Part shown: positions 51,401-60,444 of the stretch, piece after piece | How the letters are laid out: each line of letters opens with the position of its first letter | Numbering within the stretch: position 1 is the stretch's first letter | DNA from: Dokdonella sp. | GTDB taxonomy: Bacteria > Pseudomonadota > Gammaproteobacteria > Xanthomonadales > Rhodanobacteraceae | Length of the DNA stretch: 64,000 nt | Reading direction: 5' to 3' | NCBI RefSeq assembly: GCF_017744955.1 | Contig: NZ_JAGIAG010000002.1 | Coordinates: 682,001-746,000, forward strand | Made by a program: the position numbers and the translations under genes | Notes under the pieces: model-generated | Databases searched by the model: none | Told to the model about the DNA's origin: nothing | What the model saw: the letters and a program-made list of their open reading frames with translations, nothing else

Positions 51401-54076
51401 ACCACCTACACCACCGGGCACATCCTCGCCGACTGCGCGGTGATCGCGCGCTTCCACCAGCCGGCGGCGCTGACGCCCAGCGGCGGTACGCCGCAGAGCA
51501 CGGCGATCGACACCGGCTTCGTGACGCCGCTGTCGGTGCGCGTGAGCGATGCGGACGGACGGCCGGTGAGCGGTGTCGAGGTGAGCTTCGCCGCGCCCGC
51601 TTCCGGAGCCGGCGCGATTCTGGCGCAGGCCAGCGCCGTGACCGACGTCGACGGCGTGGCGGCGATCGCCGCGCGTGCCAACGGCACCGCCGGCAGCTAC
51701 GTGGTGACGGCCACCGCGCACGGCCTCCAGACCCGCTTCGCGTTGACCAACGAATCGCGCGAACAAGGCGGCATCGAACTGCGCGTGACGGTGAGCACCG
51801 ACCCGCCGCCGGCCTGCGGCACGGCGACGAACATCACGGTGACGCCGGGCGAGCCGGTCAACTACTGCTTCACGATGGTCAACCACAGCGACGTGACGCT
51901 CAACTACCACACGCTGACGATGCTGACCTACGCGCCGTTCCAGTACGAGTACTACGGCTGGGATCGGCTGTTCAATCTGCTGCAGCAGCCGGTGCCGCCC
52001 GGCGGCAGCTTCCGCTACCACCACGTCGCGGCGGCCGGCACGGAGGACCAGGTGCCGCGCTTCACCTGGAACGCCACCGCGTCGTTGCCGGGCTACGAGC
52101 AGGGCTCGGACGCGAGCGTCACGTTCACCGACATCAGCACGATCGGCGCGGAGCTGAGCCTGGGCGCCCTCGGCGTGCATCGCCTGAGCGAACTGCCCTT
52201 CCCGATCAGCTTCTACGGCCAGTACTTCCAGGAAGGCGACGGCAGCGTCCTGTGCATCAACAACAGCGGAACCTTGTCGCTGCGCACGGCCGACGATCCG
52301 GACGGCTGCCCGCAATCGAACGTCGTGCCGCCGCCGCTGGTGGGCGACAACGACCCGATGGCCGCGGTGGCGGGGATGAGCTTTCCGTACTACGGCTACA
52401 ACAGCCTGGCGGCGTACTGGGATCTGCTCGGCGGCAACGGCGCGATCTACTTCGCCACGCTCGGCGAAGCTCCGCACCGCCGCCTGATCGTGCAGTGGAG
52501 CGACAAGGACCATGCCTACACGCCGAGCCCGGCCGGCGGCATCACCTTCCAGGTGGTGCTGGAGGAAGGCACCGGCCGCATCCACTACGTCTACCAGGAC
52601 CTGGCGTTCGACGTCGCCGCCGATCCGAGTCCGGATTTCGGCGGGTCGGCCACGGTGGGACTGATCGGCTTCACGCCGATCTCCGACAACCCGCTGTACC
52701 AGGAGTACTCCTACGACAGCGCGATTCTCGGCGACGGCCAGGTGATCACCTGGACGCCGGTCGACGTTCCGCGCCAAGCCTGGAACAACGTGCTGGTCGA
52801 GGTCGGCGCGCCGCGGCTGGCTCTGGCGCCGGCGGCGATCCAGGCGCGCGCCGGCAGCGGCGAGCAGGCGCATGCTTCGCTGCTCATCGGCAACACCGGC
52901 GAGATCGACCTGGCCTGGTCGCTGAAGGAAGCGCAGGCACAGGCGCATTTCCCGCCGGTCGACTTGGTTCCGTGGTTGCCGGAACTGGAGCGTTCGAGCG
53001 AGCACGCCTACCGGCCGACGGCCAACCGCCCGGCGACGAACGGAAGCACGCCGAACTCGGTCTTCGACGTGCCCGCCTACGCCAACGCGCGCAACCACTG
53101 GAACGGCTTCAGCATGGGAGCGATCACCTTCGACGCCAGCCGCCCGGATCGCGTGGTGCAAGGCGTGGGCGTGCCGATGCAGTCGGGCGATTTCCTCATT
53201 GCCGCCTTCGCCGGCAACGATTTCACGCGTGTCTACGAGATCGGCGGCGTCGGCGGCGATTTCGGATTGTCGTGGTCGGACACGGTCAGTCTGATACCCA
53301 CCGTCATCGCGGACATCCTGCCGGTGAACTCGCACCAGCCGCCCTACATGCGCTGGACGGCGATGGCCTGGGACAGCCGCACCGACACCATGTTCGCGAC
53401 CGCCGCGGCCGACGTCGGCAACTGCACCTCCACCGTGGCCTCCGACCTGTACACCGTCGACCTGGAGACGGCGCAGCTGCGCCGCGTCGGCCCGATCCAG
53501 GCCGCGACGGCCGTCTGCATCCGCGCGCTGGCGGTGGCGCCGGACGGGGCGATGTACGGCATCGACGACTTCAACAACGCCCTGGTGGCGATCGACAAGA
53601 CGACCGGCGCGGCCGCCATCGTCGGCCCGCTCGGCGTCGCGGTCGAAGGCGCGAACTTCAGCGCGGACTTCGACGAATCCACCGGCGTCCTCTACTTCGC
53701 CAACGGCAGCCGGCTGTACACGGTGAACCTCGTCACCGGTACCGCGGCGCTGCTCGGCCCGGGCCTGTCGATCGACGGCGAACCGACCCGCATCGACGGC
53801 CTCAGCATCGCGGTGCCCGGTGGCGACTGCGCCGTGCCTGCGCAGGTGCCGTGGCTGCGCGTGCAGCAGACGGCCGGCACGACGCCGCCATCAGCGCAGG
53901 CGCAGGTCGCCGTCGACCTGGACGCGCGCGGCCTGACGCCGGGAACGTACCAGGCCAACCTGTGCGTGTTCAGCAACGATCGCGTGGAGCCGCTGGCGCG
54001 GGTGCCGGTCTCGCTGACCGTGACCGCAGCCGGTAACGACACGATCTTCGCCGACGGATTCGAGGCGGCGCGCTGA
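48491..54076 (+). CDS. Large secreted delta-60-repeat protein with FADGFE C-terminus
   Basis: 1,861 residues. A long N-region and signal sequence (TAAALLSTACLVLAGTGVAQA, cleavage near 65) are followed by two propeller blocks of delta-60 repeats such as VQPDGRILIGGKFATMGGQP (about 70-430 and 495-840). Next come disulfide-containing bacterial repeats (VSGCGEGL..GDCTVSASF, VTGCGGSLDGL) and a Big-1-like Ig domain near 1,000-1,095. Cys-poor beta modules and a further propeller-like segment end the chain. The C-terminal FADGFEAAR is the tag seen on many exported proteins of this family of bacteria and may be a sorting signal. The start is ATG 48491. A clear terminator follows. Probably a surface or released adhesion or binding protein. 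Confidence 0.85.
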   Translation: MNDCTHNNDAVPALPRGSGDRGGRASPLSRGRSAAGRRRAGFWSRTAAALLSTACLVLAGTGVAQAFNPDANSYVYEVEAFPDGGLLISGMFTAVGGQPRNHYARVLPNGAVDTAFHNASTPRNVLAIAVQPDGKALIGGMGAQGNGGLLRINADGSVDSGFVDAASSGTPTIQAIAVQPDGRILIGGKFATMGGQPRVNLARLNANGTLDASFDAGSLAAGTDFIYDLAVQPDGRIVVAGYGTLLRLLPDGQADTAQPLPVAPSGSSVSALELQPDGKILAGGGYGLQFGGVDRGVLVRINADGSVDTSFVPYVRGEVQSIVRDGSGRIAIVGSLTSVAGVPHRGMARLNPDGTLDAGFMIPEMNALPVYAVALQADGKLALGAHFDEINGLTRHHLARLHPDGRLDNGTSAPLSVALRLSDGGSATPATTQSVGEGGKVSFSFTPDAGNALASVSGCGEGLRSGNVYLTGWVYGDCTVSASFVPEANVVFDPAPNANVESIDIQPDGRIVAGGWFTRIGGLDRLKFARLSPSDGAAEANFADGTGLYEAGNTGGSVVYAVADQPDGKILIGGEEGLIRNNADGSRDTAFVAALGPDALVEKIVVQPDGRILAAGRQLVAGGSPVNLVRLRSDGTRDTGFNVDFGVEDDILVAAMVLEPDGRILIGGGSSIGGYLGRLNADGSLQAMLPASDTINDVTALRRLDDGSYLVGAFARIDFGDGSPVDSQLVRMLPNGTRDPAFVARIDGGYGGVRAILVQPDGHILIGGGFGTVDGVARPNFARLQANGALDDSFFNARPNTWVKDIALQSDGKIVVAGYFSQIGSFPRRGIARLKSDGRVDVDAFVVTPLAGANGTITPNTPQEATPGEQVRFTIVPDPGYVIGAVTGCGGSLDGLVYTTAPVGGHCAITVEFLLETITYTVLPAAGAHGAIVPAAPQSVLFAQTTSFELTPDAGYYLAGVEGCGGALAGTTYTTGHILADCAVIARFHQPAALTPSGGTPQSTAIDTGFVTPLSVRVSDADGRPVSGVEVSFAAPASGAGAILAQASAVTDVDGVAAIAARANGTAGSYVVTATAHGLQTRFALTNESREQGGIELRVTVSTDPPPACGTATNITVTPGEPVNYCFTMVNHSDVTLNYHTLTMLTYAPFQYEYYGWDRLFNLLQQPVPPGGSFRYHHVAAAGTEDQVPRFTWNATASLPGYEQGSDASVTFTDISTIGAELSLGALGVHRLSELPFPISFYGQYFQEGDGSVLCINNSGTLSLRTADDPDGCPQSNVVPPPLVGDNDPMAAVAGMSFPYYGYNSLAAYWDLLGGNGAIYFATLGEAPHRRLIVQWSDKDHAYTPSPAGGITFQVVLEEGTGRIHYVYQDLAFDVAADPSPDFGGSATVGLIGFTPISDNPLYQEYSYDSAILGDGQVITWTPVDVPRQAWNNVLVEVGAPRLALAPAAIQARAGSGEQAHASLLIGNTGEIDLAWSLKEAQAQAHFPPVDLVPWLPELERSSEHAYRPTANRPATNGSTPNSVFDVPAYANARNHWNGFSMGAITFDASRPDRVVQGVGVPMQSGDFLIAAFAGNDFTRVYEIGGVGGDFGLSWSDTVSLIPTVIADILPVNSHQPPYMRWTAMAWDSRTDTMFATAAADVGNCTSTVASDLYTVDLETAQLRRVGPIQAATAVCIRALAVAPDGAMYGIDDFNNALVAIDKTTGAAAIVGPLGVAVEGANFSADFDESTGVLYFANGSRLYTVNLVTGTAALLGPGLSIDGEPTRIDGLSIAVPGGDCAVPAQVPWLRVQQTAGTTPPSAQAQVAVDLDARGLTPGTYQANLCVFSNDRVEPLARVPVSLTVTAAGNDTIFADGFEAAR

Positions 54077-54099
54077 CGGATCGGTCGAACGTCATCGAG

Positions 54100-54136
54100 G
54101 CGATCCGGTCGCGTGCCGCGGCCGGATCGCTTTTTC
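54100..54136 (+). terminator. Intrinsic terminator after the delta-60 gene
   Basis: GCGATCCGG (54100-54108) pairs with CCGGATCGC (54122-54130), followed by TTTTTC. It begins 24 bp after the stop codon. Confidence 0.88.
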
Positions 54137-54192
54137 ACTCATGAAGCGCTCGATTCCTCGAGCGGCGGGCGAACGGATGAAAATCCCCGAAC

Positions 54193-57100
54193 TCATCCCG
54201 CATTGAAGCCGAGCAACTTGAGCACGGGAGCCAGGTAGCTGCCGGTCCACTCGCGCACTCCGGGGACTTCCGCGATCAGGATCATGATCGCCAGAAGGAG
54301 GAACGGAAGCACCAGGGTGATCACGAAGGTCCAGGACCATTGGATCCCGCCGGCGCGATCGCAGAGGATGCGGCTGAGAATGCTGTCGCGCTCGAAATAG
54401 ATCGCCGCCATCACGCAGAACAGCGACGTCGCGACCATGATCCCCATCGTGATCAGGAGCAGCAGATCGCGGCTCGGGACGGGATAGGAGTAGATGAGGA
54501 GCACGATTCCGAAGCAGTTGAGGAAGATCAGCAACGCCAGGCTGCGGATGTTCCAGATCCAGCGCGAGAACAGGCGCGCCAACGACGCGCGATTGTCGAA
54601 CGTGTCGATGTCGGGATGTTCTCGTCCGTCGCTTCCGTCAGGCGTCTTCGGCGCGCCGTGGACTTGTTCCCAGGCAGCTGGCAGGCACAGTATCGGAGTG
54701 ATGGCGAAAGGAACGAGCGCGGGCTCGAAAGCGGACCACTTTCGTTCGAATGGGCCGGGTGGCGGCTTGGTCTTCGAAGATGCACCCGCCGCTTCGGATG
54801 GCGCCGCTTCCGTCGCGCCGGGCGGTTGCTTGGGCATCTGCCAGGTCGCATACCATCGAACGTACTTGAGCGAGCGCACGATCGTCTCGAACATGGAGAC
54901 GCACATCGTCAGACACGCGGAAGAGACGATCGTGGCGGCGATTACCGACAAGTAGTAGGCCCCGTCGTACATCGGAGCCCAGGCGTTCGCCGCGAGCGGA
55001 TACGACTTGAGCATCACGAACAGCAGCGCGCCGAGGCATACCACGGCGACGAAAGGCGCCGTGGAACTGTTCGCCGAGTGCACGCTCGGCACACCGATTC
55101 GCGTTTCCCAGGCCGACCAGATGCGTTGGGCCTGGGCGCGCCGGCCGACCACGGTCGAGAGGATCATGAGAGCGATCGCGCACAACGTCAGCGCGCCGAG
55201 AAACGGCGGCGCGACCGCCACGCCGGTCACGATGCTCAGGTCCAGCATCTGGTTGCCGTCGAGCGGCGCCCACATCGACATCACCAGCGGCGGCAACGCG
55301 AACGCCATGCCAAACAGCGCCAGCAGAATGCCCGTGAACGCCAGGCGGATGCTCCACGATTCCGTGACCGCCGCGGCGAACTGAAGACGGCGCGGCAGAT
55401 CCGCCTCGGCAGGTTCGAATCGAACCCACCGCCGCGTGCCCCAAGCCAGGGCGACCAGGCCGAGTGCCAGGCAGGCGTCGAGAGGATGGCTCGTGGAGCC
55501 GATCTGCGTCATCGCCTTTCCGACGACGAATACGCCGACCAGCGAGGCGGGAATGAGCACGGCGATGGCCGCGACGCAGAGCGCCGTTCCGAGATGGCCC
55601 AGCATCCGACGCGACACCGATTCGGCATTCCTGCCCGCCCAGAGCAATCCGAACCAGCACAGCACGAGGACGATCGCCGTCGTCACATGTGCTCGTTCGC
55701 GAATCCAGGCGACCGAAACGCGAAGGGGATTGGGCGTGCGCGAATAGTTGAAGGGCTGCAACCAGTCCCGTCCGACGATGGCGGCCTGAACAGGCTCGGC
55801 TTCGCTCGCCCCTCGATCGAGCTCGTTCTTTTCGCGGGCGGAGCATTCGTTCGAAGAGCGCCGCGGCTGGAGCGTGCAAATCGCATCGCGCAACAAGTGT
55901 TGATCGTCCGTCTGGAACGCCACGATCTCGTCGCCGCTACCGGTCTGAAGCGATGCGGACTGCAGCTGCAGCATTCCGCGGGTCGCGCTGACGAAATCCG
56001 GATGCGACAACAACGTATCGGCCTCCAGGTCGACCAGCAAGGCGGAGGGTACCTGGCGCCGCAACTGCTGAACGAGGTAGAGACGGTCGCGGACGTCGGT
56101 CGCCGCAATGGCGATCATGCGCGGAGGATTTCGTCGGCCGGAGGCGTTCAACGTGCGGAACAGCCGGCCCAGGGTCAGTTCGGCGGCAGCCGAACTCAGG
56201 GGCGACTGCCGACTGGTCGGGTACTCGGAGCCGTTCTCGACCGAATCGTCGAGCGGAAGCAGGCTGCTCGAGCGCGCTGCAATTCCAAGCGGCCCGGGAG
56301 ACGCGTGATTGGACATCGCGGCCCGGCGTGCGCGGATCTCCGAGAGATTGGAAAGGAACGGCACGAATCGCATGTTCTCACAGGACTCCTTCCGGTTTCT
56401 CGGCTTGCAGCCTGCTTGCGCCTCTCTCCTGATGCCGACGCCGTAGGTGGATTCCTCGTAGACGAACGCCAGATCGTCGACGGCGAAGTTCTGCAGGTCC
56501 AGCAGTGAGAACAAGGTACCTATCTTCTCTTCGTCGGTCCTGGCCAACGGCTGATACGAGACCTGCCATCCAGGCGCCTGGACGCGCTCGTTGGACGTCG
56601 CCGTTGCTGCGTAAGATAGAAAGCACACCGTGGCAGGCACCGAATGCGTCGACGACGCATCCCGCGAAAGAGCATTGCTCCAGGAATTCACCGAGCCGGA
56701 GTACGACGGCCCCACGATCAACATGCGCTCGTCGGCTCGCTGCGCGTCACCGCATCGAGGGTGCCAGACCGAAGGAGGCGAGGAAGCGCGAGCTTTCCGA
56801 TGCTCCCGAATCGACTGCAGGATGTCCTTGGGTATTCCATAGGTCGTCGTTTCGGGAACCAGATAGGCGAGACGAATCGCCTCCTTTCGTGTCGCTTCCT
56901 TCGGAGCATCGCGCCAGGTGTCGCGTCGGAAGGTGATCAACCCGAAACACTCGCCCGAGCAGTCCGCCGACCGACACGTGCAATCGCTGGCAGAATCGGC
57001 GATCGCGTCGAGCTTGGCGTATTCCTGCCACGGAAAGTAGTATCGGTCGATGTCGAATCCCGCGATCGACATGCCGGAAATGATTGCCTCCAGCGAATAT

Positions 57101-57825
57101 TCGTAGCTTCTGCGATGCCGCGGTACGCGAGGATCGGGAACCGCGATCAGCACGGCGTCGAAGCTCGCGTCCGGGTAGTAGTCGGTAACGGCAGCCTTCG
57201 GGTCGAGTTGCCGCGATGGTGCCTTGATGGGTGGTGACTTAGCGTCAGCCGCCTGTTTTTTCGCGGAATCCTCCATGGCCTGGGAGCGCTGGGCTGCGCT
57301 CAACCCTTCGGTCCGGATCTGGTCGACCTTTCGCGTCAGCTCGTCCAGCCGTTCGCGAATGACGGTTGCGTCGACTCCGCACGTTCCCTGCCCTGTGCAA
57401 GCAGCGAGCGCTTTCTCGTAGGCCTGCCGGGATTGTGCTATTTCCCTGGCGATTCTCGACAAGGCAGGCGTCACGTCCGAAGGTGCCTTGTCCAGTTTTC
57501 CGATCAGCGTCTTCAATTGATCGGCGGTCTCATCGGCACGCCGCAAGCTCTCCTGGTGATTCCGGTTCGCGTCGGTCTTCAGAGCGGCGGCCGTGTCGGC
57601 CAACGTGGACGAGCTACGCGAAATCTCATTCAGCAGCTTTCTCGTGAACAGGGAATTGCAGGCAACCCAGATGGTGGCGTTGTCCGCGTTGTCGCAATGG
57701 TTGTCTTGCAGGCGACTGAGATTCCAGTTCTCCGGCGTTGCCGCTGTGGGTGGGGCGGATGCAGCGGCCGCCGTGCCCAGAGAAGCGAGAAGCCCCAACC
57801 AAAACCATCGGCGGGAAAGATCCAT
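54193..57825 (-). CDS. Large membrane protein with receptor-like periplasmic domain, unknown function
   Basis: 1,210 residues, no family I can name. After a signal sequence (RWFWLGLLASLGTAAAASA) comes a predicted coiled coil (about 70-200, with LADTAAALKTDANRNHQESL). A periplasmic domain to about 710 follows, with segments like a type-1 periplasmic binding fold (ERMLIVGPSYSGSVNSWSNA; DDLAFVYEESTYGVGIRREA; RMIAIAATDVRDRLYLVQQL) and many Cys. From about 720 there are ten or more membrane helices with cytoplasmic loops, one rich in Pro/Ala/Lys. The start ATG 57825 has AGGA upstream. It follows the hydrolase gene by 75 bp, one operon. Base composition looks lower in GC than the neighbours, hinting at transfer. 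Confidence 0.75.
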   Translation of the reverse strand: MDLSRRWFWLGLLASLGTAAAASAPPTAATPENWNLSRLQDNHCDNADNATIWVACNSLFTRKLLNEISRSSSTLADTAAALKTDANRNHQESLRRADETADQLKTLIGKLDKAPSDVTPALSRIAREIAQSRQAYEKALAACTGQGTCGVDATVIRERLDELTRKVDQIRTEGLSAAQRSQAMEDSAKKQAADAKSPPIKAPSRQLDPKAAVTDYYPDASFDAVLIAVPDPRVPRHRRSYEYSLEAIISGMSIAGFDIDRYYFPWQEYAKLDAIADSASDCTCRSADCSGECFGLITFRRDTWRDAPKEATRKEAIRLAYLVPETTTYGIPKDILQSIREHRKARASSPPSVWHPRCGDAQRADERMLIVGPSYSGSVNSWSNALSRDASSTHSVPATVCFLSYAATATSNERVQAPGWQVSYQPLARTDEEKIGTLFSLLDLQNFAVDDLAFVYEESTYGVGIRREAQAGCKPRNRKESCENMRFVPFLSNLSEIRARRAAMSNHASPGPLGIAARSSSLLPLDDSVENGSEYPTSRQSPLSSAAAELTLGRLFRTLNASGRRNPPRMIAIAATDVRDRLYLVQQLRRQVPSALLVDLEADTLLSHPDFVSATRGMLQLQSASLQTGSGDEIVAFQTDDQHLLRDAICTLQPRRSSNECSAREKNELDRGASEAEPVQAAIVGRDWLQPFNYSRTPNPLRVSVAWIRERAHVTTAIVLVLCWFGLLWAGRNAESVSRRMLGHLGTALCVAAIAVLIPASLVGVFVVGKAMTQIGSTSHPLDACLALGLVALAWGTRRWVRFEPAEADLPRRLQFAAAVTESWSIRLAFTGILLALFGMAFALPPLVMSMWAPLDGNQMLDLSIVTGVAVAPPFLGALTLCAIALMILSTVVGRRAQAQRIWSAWETRIGVPSVHSANSSTAPFVAVVCLGALLFVMLKSYPLAANAWAPMYDGAYYLSVIAATIVSSACLTMCVSMFETIVRSLKYVRWYATWQMPKQPPGATEAAPSEAAGASSKTKPPPGPFERKWSAFEPALVPFAITPILCLPAAWEQVHGAPKTPDGSDGREHPDIDTFDNRASLARLFSRWIWNIRSLALLIFLNCFGIVLLIYSYPVPSRDLLLLITMGIMVATSLFCVMAAIYFERDSILSRILCDRAGGIQWSWTFVITLVLPFLLLAIMILIAEVPGVREWTGSYLAPVLKLLGFNAG

Positions 57826-57900
57826 GGCGCTTCCTTCGAGAGATGCGATTCTTCGAGCCCGGCGTTGCATCGGGCGCTCCCTACTTCCTGCGCGGCAGCT

Positions 57901-59487
57901 CTACGGCTTGTTCCACGCACGCACGCGGAAAACGAGACTGCCGCGCATGCCCGGTGTGAGCCGGCTGTCGAACGGCACTTTCAGCCTGGTGTCGTCGCCC
58001 AGCTGTCCTTCTGCGAGCGGTTCGCTGGCGGCCGAGGGCGATTTGCTCTGCCATCCGTACTTCACGACCCAATTTCCCGCGTCGTCGGCGGGAGGGGAGA
58101 TTTCCACGATGATCGTGTCGCGGAAGAGATAGGTCCCTTCGTAGTGTTCCTTCAACCAAAGGCTGCCCTTCACTGCGTAGTCCGGCACGCGTACGCCGAG
58201 TGTCAGGCTGTAAGCCAGAGAAGCCCGGCTGGGGTCCACGCGTTCGCTTTTGGCGAGGAAGACGGTGGACAGATATACCTGGTGGCGATCATCGCCGGCA
58301 GGCGACGGCCCGGGCGAGGTGAGTTCGGTATGGGTTCGACACGCCACCGAATCCTCCTCGGCGACCCGCCGCGTCAGATACCACGGCTTTCCTCGCGGGG
58401 AGGCGAGCACCTCGAACTGATACAGGGCTTCCACTTCCCGCTGCCCGTCGATCGCGGCAGGCAGGGTCACCTGCTCGACTTCGACCCAGACGTCGATGCG
58501 GACGTCTCCGAAGAGGAAGCGCGTGAGGTTCTGGTACGACTCCTCGCTGTTGACGATGCCGAACGGTCCCGAGTGGGACCGGTAGGCGTAGGCCGTGGCG
58601 GCCTGGGTCTGTTCGTCACTGTCCGTGTCCAGCTGGCACACGCAGGCGTTCTCGACCCTGACCAGTCCGTCGCTTCCGTGTCCCGCGAATGCGCGCGAGA
58701 GTCCGGCCGCGACGTCGTAGTCGTTGCGATTGGTTCCCACCATGCAGAAGACATTCTCGATCGGCAGCCCTGCGTCCTTGAGCAACCAGTCCACGCGGCC
58801 GCGCTTCTGGAATTGCGCGTCGAGATCGAGATCATTCGCCAGGTTCTTGCGATTGAACGTGTTCATCTCGAACGGGCTGAGCCAGGACGGCACATTGATG
58901 CCGGCCATGTCGATGCCGTTGTGCGGCGTGGCGTAGGTGAAGAACTTGGCGACGGCGCTGCGTGCGGCTGGGTCGCCGTAGCGTCGATTCTGCAGAAGCG
59001 CCCGGCAGACCAGACCGCCCATGGAATGGGCGACGAGGTAGCAGCGGAACTGGCGTTTGGTGATGCCGTTCTTCGGATCGGCGCAGACCCGCTCCCTGAT
59101 TTTCAGGATCAGGTCCGACAGACCCTTCGCGAAGTTCTCAAGCGAAGCCTCCTGCTCGCCGCCGAATAGCGGCGCCGTCTCGTCGTAGAAGCGATGGATG
59201 ACGATGCACTTGCGTGGCAGCACGCCGTCGCTTTCGGGGCTGAGGATGTCCAGCCCGCGCTGATACGCGTGGCTGTAGCCGAAGTCCGTCATCAGGCGGA
59301 CCAGGGGCGATTCGAAATAGAAGCGCTGAGCCGCCTTGGCGCGGTCGGCGACGGCCCGATACACCGTCGAGCCGACATTGAATCCGCAGAACGGATCCGC
59401 GGCGGTCTGGTCCTTTTCGCCCGCCGTCATCGCGTATCCGCGAACGTAGATGATCGGATGAAGAATCGCATCGTCAATCTCACGCAT
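57901..59487 (-). CDS. Lipase-like alpha/beta hydrolase (PGAP1/esterase type)
   Basis: A 528-residue hydrolase without signal peptide. The first half is a lipase fold: IIYVRGYAMTAGE, KCIVIHRFYDETAPLF, the nucleophile elbow CYLVAHSMGGLVCRALLQ and FFTYATPHNGIDMAG; a catalytic Asp/His pair is probably in GTNRNDYD and GSDGLVRVENA..SHSGPF. The second half (about 310-528) is a beta-rich domain with DVRIDVWVEVEQV and SLVFRVRAW at the end, of unknown role. The start is ATG at 59487, six bases after AGGAGGA. It is co-transcribed with the receptor-like membrane protein; the XRE regulator is divergent, 480 bp away. The substrate could be a lipid or a lipid-linked molecule (inference). Confidence 0.82.
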   Translation of the reverse strand: MREIDDAILHPIIYVRGYAMTAGEKDQTAADPFCGFNVGSTVYRAVADRAKAAQRFYFESPLVRLMTDFGYSHAYQRGLDILSPESDGVLPRKCIVIHRFYDETAPLFGGEQEASLENFAKGLSDLILKIRERVCADPKNGITKRQFRCYLVAHSMGGLVCRALLQNRRYGDPAARSAVAKFFTYATPHNGIDMAGINVPSWLSPFEMNTFNRKNLANDLDLDAQFQKRGRVDWLLKDAGLPIENVFCMVGTNRNDYDVAAGLSRAFAGHGSDGLVRVENACVCQLDTDSDEQTQAATAYAYRSHSGPFGIVNSEESYQNLTRFLFGDVRIDVWVEVEQVTLPAAIDGQREVEALYQFEVLASPRGKPWYLTRRVAEEDSVACRTHTELTSPGPSPAGDDRHQVYLSTVFLAKSERVDPSRASLAYSLTLGVRVPDYAVKGSLWLKEHYEGTYLFRDTIIVEISPPADDAGNWVVKYGWQSKSPSAASEPLAEGQLGDDTRLKVPFDSRLTPGMRGSLVFRVRAWNKP

Positions 59488-59968
59488 GGTCGTTCCTCCT
59501 TCGACGCAATGCGCCCCTGTCGTTTCGACGGAGCGCGACGAGCCGTGACCGCGAGGCCGGGCCTCGTGGCTGCATCTGCGGCGCACGGTGAAATCGATAT
59601 CGGATGGACGTGCGGGTTTCTCGCTCGCCTGCGCGAGAAGGCGCGTTCCGGCGGCGGTCCGGCATTCCGGACGTTGTCGCGACGACGCCCCTCCCGTTCG
59701 CGTCCCTCCCCTTCCCTCTCCATTCGCGGCGGTGCCTGCCGCTCGGATGTTGCCCCTGGGCACGAGCGATGCGATCGATTGCCCTTGGATTCCGAAACTA
59801 CCCAAACTCATTCGCCGCGGCCATCCGTCGCGTACTCAGAATCGCTCATGTCCGATCCCGCGCCATGATCGAAAACAGCCCGGAGTTTGAGCCGCGCAGC
59901 GATAGTGAGAAGATGCGAACAGCTTCGCTGAAGACTCAGCCTTTCTGTTGTCGCCGAGGGGACCGACA
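59488..59968. other. Divergent intergenic region, no gene seen
   Basis: 481 bp between the hydrolase operon (left) and the XRE regulator (right). Frames on either strand lack ribosome sites and family features. A lower-GC stretch around 59780-59870 is the most likely promoter area; no operator repeat stood out. Confidence 0.45.
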
Positions 59969-60367
59969 ATGACTGCCACTGCACGCAAGCGCCGCGCGAG
60001 CGATCGAGCGTTCGCCGGCCCGCTTCCCATTCGCATCAAGCACGCGCGGCGCATCGCCGGCGTCACGCAGGCGTCTCTCGCGCGCGCCACGGGCGTGGGG
60101 CCGAGTGCGGTGGCGCAGTGGGAATCGCCGGACGGGTCCTCGCCGACGGTCTCGCATCTCGCCGAGATCGCCGTGACCTGCGGCGTGTCCTTCGAATGGC
60201 TCGCCACGGGACGAGGAGCCGTGGCTGCCGCAGGCGGAGACATCCCGGCGATCGAGCCCGCCTCGTTCGCCGTGGATTTCACCGAGGAACGCCTGCTGAC
60301 GGCGTTCCGGCGTGTGCCGACGAGGAAGCGCGAATGTTTCCTCGCCTGGATGGAGGCGTTCTTCTGA
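59969..60367 (+). CDS. XRE-family helix-turn-helix regulator
   Basis: A 132-residue DNA-binding protein. The HTH (about 24-85) reads IKHARRIAGVTQASLARATG then VGPSAVAQWESPDG and HLAEIAVTCGVSFEWLATGR, typical of phage-repressor-like XRE proteins. The C-terminal part is short and could mediate dimerisation. The start is ATG at 59969, seven bases after GAGGGGA; a TTG seven codons upstream is less likely. Divergent from the hydrolase/membrane-protein operon, which it probably represses (inference). Confidence 0.88.
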   Translation: MTATARKRRASDRAFAGPLPIRIKHARRIAGVTQASLARATGVGPSAVAQWESPDGSSPTVSHLAEIAVTCGVSFEWLATGRGAVAAAGGDIPAIEPASFAVDFTEERLLTAFRRVPTRKRECFLAWMEAFF

Positions 60368-60444
60368 ACGCCTGAGCGGTGTCTTCGCTTTCGCTTCGGT
60401 CGGCTGCTCGGATGATTCGCGAGGCAGCGACCGATGACGACCCG

